From the IMG/VR virus record IMGVR_UViG_3300050011_000113, positions 1 through 26,195 of that record: 26,195 nucleotides of DNA; one strand, given 5' to 3'. The number at the start of each line of letters is the position of its first letter. The stretch's first letter is position 1. The position numbers and the translations under genes are program-made. Source of the DNA: a virus. Shown piece after piece: positions 16,405-22,395 of this stretch. A model generated the notes under the pieces. That model searched no databases, was not told the DNA's origin, and saw nothing but the letters and a program-made list of their open reading frames with translations.

Positions 16405-16602
16405 CTAGTACGCCTTACATGTCCCACGTTGGATAGCAGCCACCACAGCCGACGCTACGGCCGCTGACACGGTTCCTGTATTGATTGCACGATACAGCGT
16501 CTTACGGGTTACCCCAGCAGCAGCAGCCACCCTATTGATGCTCGGCGGCCGGTCAAACCGTAGCTTGCGCAGCTCGGTTATTGCCTGTTGCTCGATTGTC
16601 AT
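16405..16602 (-). CDS. Small helix-turn-helix DNA-binding protein
   Basis: A 65-residue protein. SINRVAAAAGVTRKTLYRAI (about 21-40) has the pattern of a helix-turn-helix: a first helix, a Gly turn, and a recognition helix beginning TRKTLYRA. The remainder is two short helices. It may bind DNA as a regulator, either of this late region or of the phage switch. The next gene upstream on this strand also encodes a small HTH protein, separated by about 310 bp without a convincing gene. A distant AAGG is the only candidate ribosome site. Confidence 0.6.
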   Translation of the reverse strand: MTIEQQAITELRKLRFDRPPSINRVAAAAGVTRKTLYRAINTGTVSAAVASAVVAAIQRGTCKAY

Positions 16603-16913
16603 GTCAGGGAAAACCTTACACGGCTCAAGGTCCTACTCCGCTCTCACTTCGTTTCACGATAGGCTCAGTGTCCCTAGCGGAATGAAGATAGAGCAAAGCG
16701 GCTTAGCATTGAAGGGGTCTTGATGCGAGATGGACTGCGGCTTGCCGGCCCCTTAACCTTGCCGGGCTGAACCATCGGTTTCTTTACCGATCCACTCCGC
16801 TCGCAATACAGACTGTGATTAAGACCGCGCGACTTAGACACATGCAAAATTGCCGTGTCAATGGGGTAGTTAAGCATTTGATATTGTTTATGCGGCAAGA
16901 ACTGAATGTCAAT
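16603..16913. other. Non-coding gap with control-like sequences
   Basis: A 311-bp region between two HTH genes. It holds a good candidate minus-strand promoter (listed separately), an inverted repeat ATCGGT-6 nt-ACCGAT (16774-16791), and paired CCGGCAAG/CTTGCCGG motifs. An open frame on the minus strand here (16674-16898) looks non-coding. I saw no tRNA. Confidence 0.45.
16833..16861 (-). promoter_or_regulatory. Candidate promoter for leftward genes
   Basis: Minus-strand TTGACA (16861-16856) and TCTAAG (16838-16833) are spaced by 17 nt. The -35 is a perfect consensus match and the -10 is weaker. It points toward the 16405-16602 HTH gene and then the late region, so it could start a leftward transcript. 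Consensus match only. Confidence 0.35.
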
Positions 16914-17192
16914 TCAAGGAATGAATCTCAGTTCACTCGCCGCATTGCGAATCTTGATATTCAACTCGCGTTGCCTGGCGAGTAGCTTTTTGAACCTGCC
17001 GAAGCTCATATCGCGTGGCTTGCGGGCAATGATGATTTCCCCGCGACGTGGTAGGCCTGCACGCTCGGCTATTCTCGACACGGCGCTTTCGGTTAATCCA
17101 AATGCCGCGGCCGTGGACATCAGCTTAATGCCAGCCCGATATTCCTCAATAACGGCAAGCCTCTCATCTGGGGTCAGGTTTTTCCGTCTCAT
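16914..17192 (-). CDS. Small HTH (homeodomain-like) DNA-binding protein
   Basis: A 92-residue protein. Its N-terminal half (LTPDERLAVIEEYRAGIKLM then STAAAFGLTESAVSRIAERAG) reads as a three-helix DNA-binding domain of the resolvase/transposase-HTH type, in which LTESAVSRI is the likely recognition helix. A basic helical C-terminus follows (MSFGRFKKLLARQRELNIKI). AAGG lies 7 nt upstream of the ATG at 17192. It is the first gene on the leftward side of the strand-switch region, so a regulator acting on the adjacent divergent promoters is plausible. It is not a transposase on its own: the length is too short and no catalytic region exists. Confidence 0.65.
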   Translation of the reverse strand: MRRKNLTPDERLAVIEEYRAGIKLMSTAAAFGLTESAVSRIAERAGLPRRGEIIIARKPRDMSFGRFKKLLARQRELNIKIRNAASELRFIP

Positions 17193-17202
17193 GGCACAGC
17201 CT

Positions 17203-17214
17203 TGTCAATTGACA
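17203..17214. promoter_or_regulatory. 12-bp palindrome of back-to-back TTGACA motifs
   Basis: TGTCAATTGACA is a perfect palindrome placed 11 nt upstream of the leftward HTH gene, and each half is a -35-like TTGACA on one strand. It may be an operator. The leftward -10 would fall inside the gene, so a simple promoter reading is doubtful on that side. Confidence 0.4.
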
Positions 17215-17278
17215 TTGCTATACTATTGGCTTTGTTCCCGGTTTAGTCAACTATTATCCACATCCTCTCAACTAGCAC

Positions 17279-17306
17279 TTGACACCATATGGGACTGTGA
17301 TAGGTT
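17279..17306 (+). promoter_or_regulatory. Candidate rightward early promoter
   Basis: TTGACA (17279-17284) is followed after 16 nt by TAGGTT (17301-17306). Transcription would start around 17313 and lead into the plus-strand early genes beginning at 17357. The TCAACTA motif occurs twice just upstream (17247 and 17268 regions) and could be a binding site. The -10 is imperfect. Confidence 0.45.
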
Positions 17307-17356
17307 GTGAATGCAAGCCGGGTTGGCGCTCGGCTCTAACAGCGAAGGAACATCAG

Positions 17357-17752
17357 ATGACCATTACCGAATTTGTCACGTCGCTCGGTGCCACGATGAC
17401 CGTGAAGCCGATCGACAGTAATCCGAACATGCCCGATGCCGACGTGGCGATGTCGCATTACGCTTGCCTGATCCGGGTCGGCAAATCCCGGCTTACCGTG
17501 CCGTTCTCAATGGGCTCGGGTCTGTCCGGTGAGCCGCAGATCGGCGACGTGCTCGATTGCATGGCCTCAGACGCCAGCACGATTGAGAACGCGCGTTCGT
17601 TTGAAGCGTGGTGCGCCGAGCTCGGCTATGACGAAGATAGCCGCAAGGCCGAGCGCACATTCAAGATTTGCCAGCGTCAGGCCGTGAAGCTCAAGCGCCT
17701 ATTGAGCCAATCGGCTTACGACACGCTGCTCTGGAACACGGAGCGCGCGTGA
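17357..17752 (+). CDS. Conserved-looking early phage protein of unknown function
   Basis: A 131-residue protein, the first of the rightward genes. I chose the ATG at 17357, which has AAGGA 7 nt upstream; the frame begins earlier at 17279 but without support. The central sequence HYACLIRVGKSRLTVPFSMG followed by EPQIGDVLDCMASDASTIEN and FEAWCAELGYDEDSRKAERT, then a helical tail LKRLLSQSAYDTLL, resembles a frequently seen early-region phage and mobile-element protein whose function I do not know. The position, directly behind a candidate promoter, fits an immediate-early role such as host takeover or anti-defence; that is speculation. Confidence 0.75.
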   Translation: MTITEFVTSLGATMTVKPIDSNPNMPDADVAMSHYACLIRVGKSRLTVPFSMGSGLSGEPQIGDVLDCMASDASTIENARSFEAWCAELGYDEDSRKAERTFKICQRQAVKLKRLLSQSAYDTLLWNTERA

Positions 17753-17753
17753 C

Positions 17754-17993
17754 ATGCCCACACACTCAATCGACTATCTCAACGCCAGGCGAGCACGGTT
17801 AGCCGCGTCTGGCGGCACAAACTACGCTCGCACGGTCAATCCGGTTGATATCCGCGCACGCGATGCCGAAATGGATGCCGGCGAGTTGCTGCACGAACAA
17901 GTGCGGCTGGTGTTCGCCGATTTCCGGGCATGGTTTGCCGAAAGCACCAATGCACTGCGCCAGGGCAATATCGCCGATGGACTGCCCAAATGA
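17754..17993 (+). CDS. Small hypothetical early protein
   Basis: A 79-residue protein with an N-terminal basic section (YLNARRARLAASGGTNYART) and an acidic, amphipathic helical C-terminus (AGELLHEQVRLVFADFRAWF). It starts 1 nt after the previous stop codon, so it is co-translated. No family is recognised. Confidence 0.62.
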   Translation: MPTHSIDYLNARRARLAASGGTNYARTVNPVDIRARDAEMDAGELLHEQVRLVFADFRAWFAESTNALRQGNIADGLPK

Positions 17994-18147
17994 TGCCACA
18001 CGGTGTCAGTTCACGGACAGGGGCGATTGTGCGGCTAAAGCTGATAATGCCTGCGTATGTGGAAAGCCGCAGCCTTACTCACGGGGATGTGAGGCACGCT
18101 ACATTCCGGGCGCAACATGTCAAAGGCCAAACTGCGGTTGCGATTGA
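17977..18147 (+). CDS. Cys-rich 56-residue protein, probably metal-binding
   Basis: This frame starts at the ATG at 17977, inside the end of the previous gene, and reads MDCPNDATRCQFTDRGDCAA then further Cys residues (CVCGKP, RGCEAR, TCQRPNCGC). Nine or so Cys in 56 residues suggest a zinc-binding or disulfide-knotted peptide. The 17-nt overlap with the preceding gene and lack of a clear ribosome site lower certainty, but no alternative frame in this stretch looks more coding. Confidence 0.42.
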   Translation: MDCPNDATRCQFTDRGDCAAKADNACVCGKPQPYSRGCEARYIPGATCQRPNCGCD

Positions 18148-18238
18148 ATCCGCCGTGATGTGGCCGGCCCAGCCCCTTCGCGGGCATGGCCTGCACAGCG
18201 GTAGACCCGGGGCGGGCGCCAGACTGCCCCGGGTCGCA

Positions 18239-18448
18239 CTACTGCACCGTCACAGCCGCGTCCGGCACAACCCCATGCTCAATCGCATCATCCACCAGCA
18301 AATCCACCACCATCGACCGGCATATCGCATCGCAGCTCGGCTCACTACCCGGATCGCCGCTGGCGTGCTTCGCGTGTGTCCGTATATGCGCGGCCAGGCG
18401 CAGCAGCAGACTGGCCGCGGGGTCGGGGAGGTCGAAGGTTATGCGCAT
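18239..18448 (-). CDS. Ribbon-helix-helix-like small regulator, opposite strand
   Basis: A 69-residue protein on the strand opposite to its neighbours. It begins MRITFDLPDPAASLLLRLAA, a pattern of beta-strand, Pro turn and amphipathic helix like RHH regulators, followed by a second helix-rich part (CDAICRSMVVDLLVDDAIEH). Two palindromes (GGGATTTAATCCC directly before the ATG, and TCCGAATCGGA) lie between the start and a candidate promoter, consistent with autoregulation. It is isolated within the plus-strand early block, as small repressor genes often are. Similarity to antitoxin-type RHH proteins is possible, but no toxin partner is seen. Confidence 0.58.
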   Translation of the reverse strand: MRITFDLPDPAASLLLRLAAHIRTHAKHASGDPGSEPSCDAICRSMVVDLLVDDAIEHGVVPDAAVTVQ

Positions 18449-18475
18449 GGGATTAAATCCCTATTCCGAATCGGA
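18449..18475 (-). promoter_or_regulatory. Two palindromic operator candidates before RHH-like gene
   Basis: GGGATTTAATCCC (18449-18461, minus strand) is a 13-bp palindrome around a central base, directly adjoining the ATG at 18448. TCCGAATCGGA (18465-18475) is an 11-bp palindrome just downstream of the candidate -10. They are likely binding sites for an autoregulating repressor. Confidence 0.5.
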
Positions 18476-18526
18476 TGTGTACAAAACTAGGCTGTCGTTG
18501 ACAATGTTCAATTAGCAATTTAGGGA
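18476..18526. promoter_or_regulatory. Divergent promoters with overlapping -35 hexamers
   Basis: On the minus strand TTGTCA (18504-18499) and TACACA (18481-18476) are 17 nt apart, pointing at the RHH-like gene. On the plus strand TTGACA (18498-18503) is followed 17 nt later by TAGGGA (18521-18526), pointing at the 18578 gene; its -10 is weak. The two -35 hexamers share five base pairs, so polymerase could not use both at once. Confidence 0.45.
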
Positions 18527-18577
18527 TTTGCACACCTACCGCGCGCCTCGGTGGCATTCAGGGGCAGGAGAAGGCAA

Positions 18578-18886
18578 GTGATAAACCATCCCAACCGCAG
18601 CAAGAAAAATGTCGAACGGGCCGTGCTGGTGACAACCTCTCACCGCGGCGTGTTTTTCGGCTATGCAACTGAGACTGACGGCGCGACAATCAAGCTCCGC
18701 GCTGCACGAAACTGCATCTATTGGTCGGCCGACGTTAAGGGCTTCCTCGGTCTTGCATCAACTGGCCCAACTAAAACCTGCAAGATCGGACCAGCCGCCA
18801 ACATCGACGTTCGCGATATTACTTGCGTTGCGGAATGTCTGCCGCAGGCCGTCGCAGCGTGGGAGGCAGCGCCGTGGACGCGATAA
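18578..18886 (+). CDS. DUF6948-like small phage protein
   Basis: About 102 residues from a GTG at 18578, which is preceded by AGGAGAAGG, a strong ribosome site. The pattern ERAVLVTTSHRGVFFGYATE, then LRAARNCIYWSADVKGFLGL and GPTKTCKIGPAANIDVRDIT, matches my memory of the DUF6948-type small phage proteins, in which a conserved 'GVFFG...AR..WYWSGA/SADV...L...G.....I' runs through a beta-rich fold. Function is unknown for the family. The frame also reaches 18551, but that start lacks support. It overlaps the next gene by 13 nt. Confidence 0.78.
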   Translation: MINHPNRSKKNVERAVLVTTSHRGVFFGYATETDGATIKLRAARNCIYWSADVKGFLGLASTGPTKTCKIGPAANIDVRDITCVAECLPQAVAAWEAAPWTR

Positions 18887-19476
18887 TTCTTAGAGGCAAC
18901 GCACCTTACGGCTACGGCTCCGGCTACGGCTCCGACTACGGCTACGGCTACGGCTCCGGCTACGGCGACGGCTACGGCTCCGGCGACGGCTACGGCTCCG
19001 GCGACGGCTACGGCGACGGCTCCGGCTACGGCTCCGGCTCCGGCTCCGGCTACGGCTCCGGCTCCGGCTACGGCGACGGCTACGGCTCCGACTACGGCTC
19101 CGGCTACGGCTCCGACTACGGCTCCGGAGAGTATTGGCTGTCCGCCGTCGACTATCTCGTGGTGAAGTGGCCCGAGAGTATCCAAAAGAGATTTGCCGAG
19201 ATTCTCGCGCTTGGGGTAACCATCGCGTTCTGGCGATCAGACAAGAATGCTCTACCGGCAAATGGTGGCAAGAAGATCGAACCCGCAGCGCCGGGCGTTA
19301 TTCACACCGCGCCCGGCCCGCTCAATCTCTGCCATGCCGGCACATTGCACGCCACGCTATTACCGCCGAAATGGAAAGGCGAGCGATGGTGGGTTGTGGC
19401 CTTGCACGGCGAGGTTATTGGCGACGAGGAAAAATATGGCTGCCTCAAACGCGAAATCATTGCCGAGGCTTTATGA
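18874..19476 (+). CDS. Protein with Gly-Tyr/Ser/Asp repeat arm and conserved C-terminal phage domain
   Basis: A 200-residue protein from a GTG at 18874, with GGGAGG about 7 nt upstream. Residues about 12-86 are a low-complexity arm made only of Gly-Tyr, Gly-Ser and Gly-Asp dipeptides, plus a few Ser-Asp. The rest is a folded domain: EYWLSAVDYLVVKW, then KRFAEILALGVTIAFWRSDK and LCHAGTLHATLLPPKWKGER with WWVVALHGEVIGDEEKYGCL, which matches a recurrent phage domain often linked to such arms (my recollection, no database check). Function is unknown. The gene ends with an ATGA overlap with the next. Confidence 0.75.
   Translation: MDAIILRGNAPYGYGSGYGSDYGYGYGSGYGDGYGSGDGYGSGDGYGDGSGYGSGSGSGYGSGSGYGDGYGSDYGSGYGSDYGSGEYWLSAVDYLVVKWPESIQKRFAEILALGVTIAFWRSDKNALPANGGKKIEPAAPGVIHTAPGPLNLCHAGTLHATLLPPKWKGERWWVVALHGEVIGDEEKYGCLKREIIAEAL
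18910..19127 (+). repeat. Tandem hexanucleotide array (GGCTAC / GGCTCC / GGCGAC)
   Basis: About 218 bp made almost entirely of the hexamers GGCTAC, GGCTCC and GGCGAC, with a few CGACTA junctions, in the coding frame of the preceding feature. The units encode Gly-Tyr, Gly-Ser and Gly-Asp. Such arrays can change length by slippage, which here would keep the reading frame because each unit is two codons. Confidence 0.9.
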
Positions 19477-19691
19477 ACAGCTGCCCTACATGCGGCCGGG
19501 AATACCCGCCCAAGATCGTTGTGCGCGGCATTATCCGGCAACGGATCGTGAATGCTTTGGCCGCGGCACCGGATGGCCTGAGCCATGCACGCATACGGAC
19601 CCATAGGCGACATGCCCAAACATCACGACTACCTGTTCCTAGCCGAGATAGGCCGGCGCCTGACCGCCAAACGGCAGGATATGGGGTTTAG
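19473..19691 (+). CDS. Possibly truncated zinc-knuckle / HTH-type protein
   Basis: A 72-residue frame whose ATG overlaps the previous stop. It begins MNSCPTCGREYPPKIVVRGI followed by RQRIVNALAAAPDGLSHARI, which is the N-terminus of a common phage family: a CxxC knuckle, then a helix 'R..IV.AL...P.GLS...I'. After about residue 46 the sequence is Arg/His-rich and lies over the start of the next gene in another frame, so the family's C-terminal part is missing. It looks like a shortened or frame-broken copy that still supplies the zinc-knuckle end. Confidence 0.48.
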   Translation: MNSCPTCGREYPPKIVVRGIIRQRIVNALAAAPDGLSHARIRTHRRHAQTSRLPVPSRDRPAPDRQTAGYGV

Positions 19692-19860
19692 CCAACAGGC
19701 GGTCGCGGACGCGTCCGGGCTTACGCCCCAGATGCTGTCGCGGTATGAAATGGGCTTGGCAGACCCGCCGCTGTCCACGCTGATCCGCATTACCGCCGCG
19801 TTGCAAATGTCGCCTATGGCGTTGCTGATGCAGGCGGCAGTACTTTCGGAGCAGGACTAA
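19612..19860 (+). CDS. XRE-family (Cro/CI-type) helix-turn-helix regulator
   Basis: An 82-residue regulator. LFLAEIGRRLTAKRQDMGFS followed by QQAVADASGLTPQMLSRYEM, then PPLSTLIRITAALQMSPM, is the canonical five-helix XRE domain with recognition helix around TPQMLSRYE. The ATG at 19612 begins close to the first helix and is preferred; the earlier ATG at 19585 would give a 91-residue form. Likely a Cro- or CI-like repressor dimer acting at early operators. The gene overlaps the next by one base. Confidence 0.85.
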   Translation: MPKHHDYLFLAEIGRRLTAKRQDMGFSQQAVADASGLTPQMLSRYEMGLADPPLSTLIRITAALQMSPMALLMQAAVLSEQD

Positions 19861-19973
19861 TGGACCCCCGGCACCCGCTCTACGACCCCAAATGCCGGCA
19901 CCTGTCCAACTGGGCAACGCTGGTTGAGTTCGTGCGGTGGTATTTGCCGCGGCTGCGAGGTCGGCTGCGATGA
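19860..19973 (+). CDS. 37-residue small basic peptide gene
   Basis: The frame MDPRHPLYDPKCRHLSNWAT continues into an aromatic-basic end (LVEFVRWYLPRLRGRLR). Its ATG shares a base with the stop of the XRE gene (TAATG) and its own stop overlaps the next ATG (ATGA), a pattern expected for translated genes. No family is recognised. The amphipathic, positively charged end could contact membrane or nucleic acid. Confidence 0.45.
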   Translation: MDPRHPLYDPKCRHLSNWATLVEFVRWYLPRLRGRLR

Positions 19974-20185
19974 AAACCTGCATCACATGCAGCCACTACC
20001 TGCACAGCCTGACCAAAGCTGGCGACATCAACATTATTGAACATCGTTGCGCTGTCAAACAGTTAGACCCGGTTACTGGCACCGAGGGTGAGCCGGAATG
20101 CCTATGGGCGCGCACCTGGCCGCACCATTGCGGCTGGGAAGGCAGATACTGGAAAGTTAAAACATTACCTGGCTTGGGAGGTTAG
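19970..20185 (+). CDS. Small Cys/His zinc-binding protein
   Basis: A 71-residue protein beginning MKTCITCSHYLHSLTKAGDI, with further Cys at about 27, 44 and 54 and the closing motif HHCGWEGRYWKV. The spacing C-x2-C ... C ... C ... C suggests a zinc-stabilised fold. The ATG at 19970 overlaps the previous stop; an in-frame GTG lies earlier but is less likely. Unknown function; similar small Cys proteins recur across this early region. Confidence 0.62.
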   Translation: MKTCITCSHYLHSLTKAGDINIIEHRCAVKQLDPVTGTEGEPECLWARTWPHHCGWEGRYWKVKTLPGLGG

Positions 20186-20187
20186 AT

Positions 20188-20400
20188 ATGAGCGATACCC
20201 CGTTGAACGCACAGCAGATTCAGCAAATACAAAACGCAGCCGAGCGTCGGATTGCGGAATACATACGCGACACTCAACTGCGAAAATGGGCGATAGAACA
20301 GGCAATTACACGGTTTCCCGGTCAAGATGATTTAATAACCCGCGCCAGCCAGATATTCGATTTTGTCGCGCAACCGTTTAACTTGGACATCAAGCCATGA
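20188..20400 (+). CDS. Small helical hypothetical protein
   Basis: A 70-residue protein, mainly one long amphipathic helix (NAQQIQQIQNAAERRIAEYI) and a second near the end. A GGAGG site lies 6 nt upstream of the ATG, so this is well translated. The stop overlaps the ATG of the next membrane peptide (ATGA). No family recognised; a coiled-coil adaptor is possible. Confidence 0.65.
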   Translation: MSDTPLNAQQIQQIQNAAERRIAEYIRDTQLRKWAIEQAITRFPGQDDLITRASQIFDFVAQPFNLDIKP

Positions 20401-20558
20401 TTACCGTCATCGCCTGCACCATCGGTGCAATAGCCCTGTGCTGCCTTGGCGTGGTCTGCTGGTGCGGTTGGCGTGGGGCAGACGATGATATGGCCGCCGA
20501 CCGGGCCGGATCATGGATGGTCAATTATGACCCGCGGGGACGTAAGCGGCGGCGTTAG
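20397..20558 (+). CDS. Single-pass membrane peptide
   Basis: A 53-residue frame: MITVIACTIGAIALCCLGVV is a membrane segment with a second short hydrophobic Trp/Cys-rich part, followed by an acidic then strongly basic tail (PRGRKRRR), so the basic tail would face the cytoplasm. The ATG overlaps the upstream stop. It ends against the convergent replication gene, sharing three bases with its stop. Confidence 0.5.
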   Translation: MITVIACTIGAIALCCLGVVCWCGWRGADDDMAADRAGSWMVNYDPRGRKRRR

Positions 20559-21154
20559 CGCAGTTGCTGCCACGAATCCTTGTCGGCTGCCGGCAGATTG
20601 TCCCATGCCTCGTCCCCGACTGCGGCGCGCAACTCGTCTACGCTCGGTGGCTTCCAAGCGTTGCGTCGCTCGGCGCCCAGCCCCCATCCACCTTGCCCGT
20701 CGCCGTACTTGGCTTTGAGTTCGTCGTAGGTTAGGCGCCGAGTGGCGTCATGAGCGGCGTTGGTCTCGCGCTCCCGCAGCTGGGCTGCAACTCTCCCCTC
20801 ACGCTCGACGGCCCGCGCCAACGGCTCGGTCTTGCGCTCGCACCACGCCACGAGGTCCGCAACGGTCGGGAGAAACTTGCAATCCCGCGTGATGCCGTTG
20901 ACACGATCCGCACACGCGGTAGCCGTCTGCCGCGGATAGCTCACCACCACCGCCGCCAGAGCGCCCAGATAGCCCTTGCCGGCGTCGCGGCCGCCGTTCG
21001 GGTAGGCATCAACGATCCGCACCGCGGCTTCAATGCCTTCCGGCATCGTCATGTGGTCGCTGAGAGCTCGCTGTAAGCTCGAACTCTCGCGCGTGTTCGG
21101 CCATTCGGCGCCCGAGGTCGCCAAGGCTTTCCCCTGGCCGTCGATCAAATTCAT
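20555..21154 (-). CDS. Replication-block protein (possible helicase-loader-like)
   Basis: A 199-residue protein; the ATG at 21154 has GGAGG 5 nt upstream, and the frame's extra codons to 21166 lack support. The central section (EAAVRIVDAYPNGGRDAGKG then YLGALAAVVVSYPRQTATAC and KFLPTVADLVAWCERK) is typical of phage proteins lying after a replication initiator in alphaproteobacterial prophages. It overlaps the preceding replication gene by 125 nt. The arrangement resembles lambda O-P, where the second gene is a helicase loader. No ATPase motif is seen, so the function remains open. Confidence 0.6.
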   Translation of the reverse strand: MNLIDGQGKALATSGAEWPNTRESSSLQRALSDHMTMPEGIEAAVRIVDAYPNGGRDAGKGYLGALAAVVVSYPRQTATACADRVNGITRDCKFLPTVADLVAWCERKTEPLARAVEREGRVAAQLRERETNAAHDATRRLTYDELKAKYGDGQGGWGLGAERRNAWKPPSVDELRAAVGDEAWDNLPAADKDSWQQLR

Positions 21155-21716
21155 TGCCGCCTCCATTTTTTTGCTTTCCTGTTAATAACTGCCGCACGCG
21201 ATTACGCCACGTCGCCGACCAGTTGAGTTTGCAGCCGCGCTGACCCGGAACGGCAATCCAGTAGTCCACAAACTCAACCCAATGCTGGGTTGCCGCGTGA
21301 CCGTCAAAGCCGGCGGCTAACGCAAACTCGAATGCTTCCGCAGGCATTGTCGCGCCCGGCTCCATCCGCGTGCCCTTCCGCAGAGAGGCTTGCTCCCTCT
21401 TAACCTTCCTTACTTCCGTAGAAGGGCTTTCCAAAACAGAAGAAAGGGAGGGAGTAAGACTACAGTGATTTTTAGAGTCGGCCGATTCGTCGGCAGACGA
21501 AAATTGCTCACCGGACATCGTTTGCTTTCCGGTTTTACGTTGTAAACGCTTGGCTTTTTGGTATTTCAGATCACGATCGCGTCGTGTGTCTGCCGATTCG
21601 TCGGCAGATATCTGCCGACTCTGAGCGACGGACACTAGCGCCCCCGAAACACGGCCAACGAGTTCCGGGGCGGTGCCCGCCCGGATCAAATCGGCAATTA
21701 AACTATCGTCGGTCAT
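21030..21716 (-). CDS. Phage replication protein with initiator-like C-terminus
   Basis: A 228-residue protein. The C-terminal half (about 118-180: MPAEAFEFALAAGFDGHAAT then HWVEFVDYWIAVPGQRGCKL and NWSATWRNRVRQLL) matches the 'F..YW...PG..G...NW..TWRNW.R' motif of phage replication/primosomal proteins. The first half is a low-complexity linker rich in Ser, Asp and Lys, containing SADESAD twice. It overlaps the following gene by 125 nt. The repeat-bearing linker DNA looks like an origin (separate feature), as in lambda O. The exact mechanism is unproved. Confidence 0.7.
   Translation of the reverse strand: MTDDSLIADLIRAGTAPELVGRVSGALVSVAQSRQISADESADTRRDRDLKYQKAKRLQRKTGKQTMSGEQFSSADESADSKNHCSLTPSLSSVLESPSTEVRKVKREQASLRKGTRMEPGATMPAEAFEFALAAGFDGHAATQHWVEFVDYWIAVPGQRGCKLNWSATWRNRVRQLLTGKQKNGGGNEFDRRPGESLGDLGRRMAEHAREFELTASSQRPHDDAGRH
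21477..21619. repeat. Iteron-like repeats and palindromes within the replication gene (candidate origin)
   Basis: GCCGATTCGTCGGCAGA occurs at 21481-21497 and 21592-21608, each preceded by GTC plus one variable base, giving 20 of 21 matching positions 111 bp apart. Each copy contains a GCCGA-TTCG-TCGGC hairpin. A perfect 20-bp palindrome, GTCGGCAGATATCTGCCGAC, lies at 21600-21619. The 111-bp distance is a multiple of 3, so the coding frame repeats SADESAD. Repeats in the middle of an initiator gene are how lambda-type origins are laid out. Confidence 0.62.
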
Positions 21717-21805
21717 GCCCTGTCACGGGGGCTAGAGGAAAGGGGGCCGGTAAGCCCTGTGACGAAGGCAATGGTAGCGAGCCACTGTCCCGGCTGGTTT
21801 GCAGA

Positions 21806-22201
21806 TTAGCGTATCAGTCCCCAAGATGTCAAAATCATCAACGCCCGGTCGAGGCTATCCGTCCATGCCGCATAACCGCCCGCGGCGTTCACGTCGTCCA
21901 TGAAGTTGTGCTGCTCATCCGTGGGCCGGCCGCCGGTGCTTTTGAGTTCAAGGACAAACATGATTCCATCCGGCCGCAGGAATACCAGGTCGGATACACC
22001 CGCGCGCAGACCCATCTTTTTCGCGCGGATGGCAGATAATGGGACGCCTGATTTTGTGACCTTGCCACCCATCTTGGATGAGTTTGGAACGTAGAAATAA
22101 ACCAGCCCCAGCACCTTTCGCAGCTCGATATGCTGCACGAGGGCCATTTGGAATTGATCTTCCTCGTATCGGTTTTTCTTGCGGGCGAGCGTGGGTGTCA
22201 T
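21806..22201 (-). CDS. VRR-NUC domain nuclease
   Basis: A 131-residue protein with the PD-(D/E)XK arrangement of VRR-NUC enzymes: an early Glu (ED at about 13-15), then KKMGLRAGVSDLVFLR (Asp71) followed by MFVLELKSTGGRPTDEQHNF (Glu85, Lys87, Gln97). Such small nucleases, common in phages, are thought to act as Holliday-junction or structure-specific nucleases in replication and recombination. The ATG overlaps the stop of the upstream HTH gene (ATGA), linking it to that promoter. Length fits the family. Confidence 0.92.
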   Translation of the reverse strand: MTPTLARKKNRYEEDQFQMALVQHIELRKVLGLVYFYVPNSSKMGGKVTKSGVPLSAIRAKKMGLRAGVSDLVFLRPDGIMFVLELKSTGGRPTDEQHNFMDDVNAAGGYAAWTDSLDRALMILTSWGLIR

Positions 22202-22395
22202 TTCCGCTCCGCAAACTCAAATGCCATCCCGGCTAGTTTCTCGGTGATAAATTGCTGTGCATAACTTGTGCGGGGCGGCCCGGTCTTTTCCCAATTGTAG
22301 ATGGTGGGCCGTGATACTCCGAACCGGGCAGCAAACTTGGCGTGGCTTTCGCCCATCCTTTTCCGCGTTTGCTGAATTTGTTTTGCGGTTATCAT
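22198..22395 (-). CDS. XRE-type HTH regulator starting the replication block
   Basis: A 65-residue regulator: MITAKQIQQTRKRMGESHAK, then FAARFGVSRPTIYNWEKTGP with recognition helix around SRPTIYNWE. It is followed by a short C-terminal helix. I chose the ATG at 22395; the frame upstream to 22440 would run through the operator. No ribosome site precedes it; the first base of the operator touches the start codon. The gene heads the leftward replication unit and probably represses its own divergent promoter. Confidence 0.82.
   Translation of the reverse strand: MITAKQIQQTRKRMGESHAKFAARFGVSRPTIYNWEKTGPPRTSYAQQFITEKLAGMAFEFAERK

Noticed and set aside
16674-16898. Minus-strand 74-residue ORF between the HTH genes
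   Set aside because: No ribosome site, irregular composition rich in Ser/Pro/Arg, and a promoter-like element lies within it.
18718-19185. Minus-strand ORF with Gly-Ala-Val repeats
   Set aside because: Same cause as the Arg-Ser frame; it runs antisense through two convincing plus-strand genes.
18890-19261. Minus-strand ORF with Arg-Ser repeats
   Set aside because: It is the antisense of the GGCTAC/GGCTCC/GGCGAC array, open only because those hexamers lack stop codons on several frames.
21722-21763. Stem-loop between the VRR-NUC and replication genes
   Set aside because: GTCACGGGG/CCCTGTGAC pairs on the plus-strand RNA with one G-U, but the genes here are on the minus strand, where one pair is lost; too weak to list.
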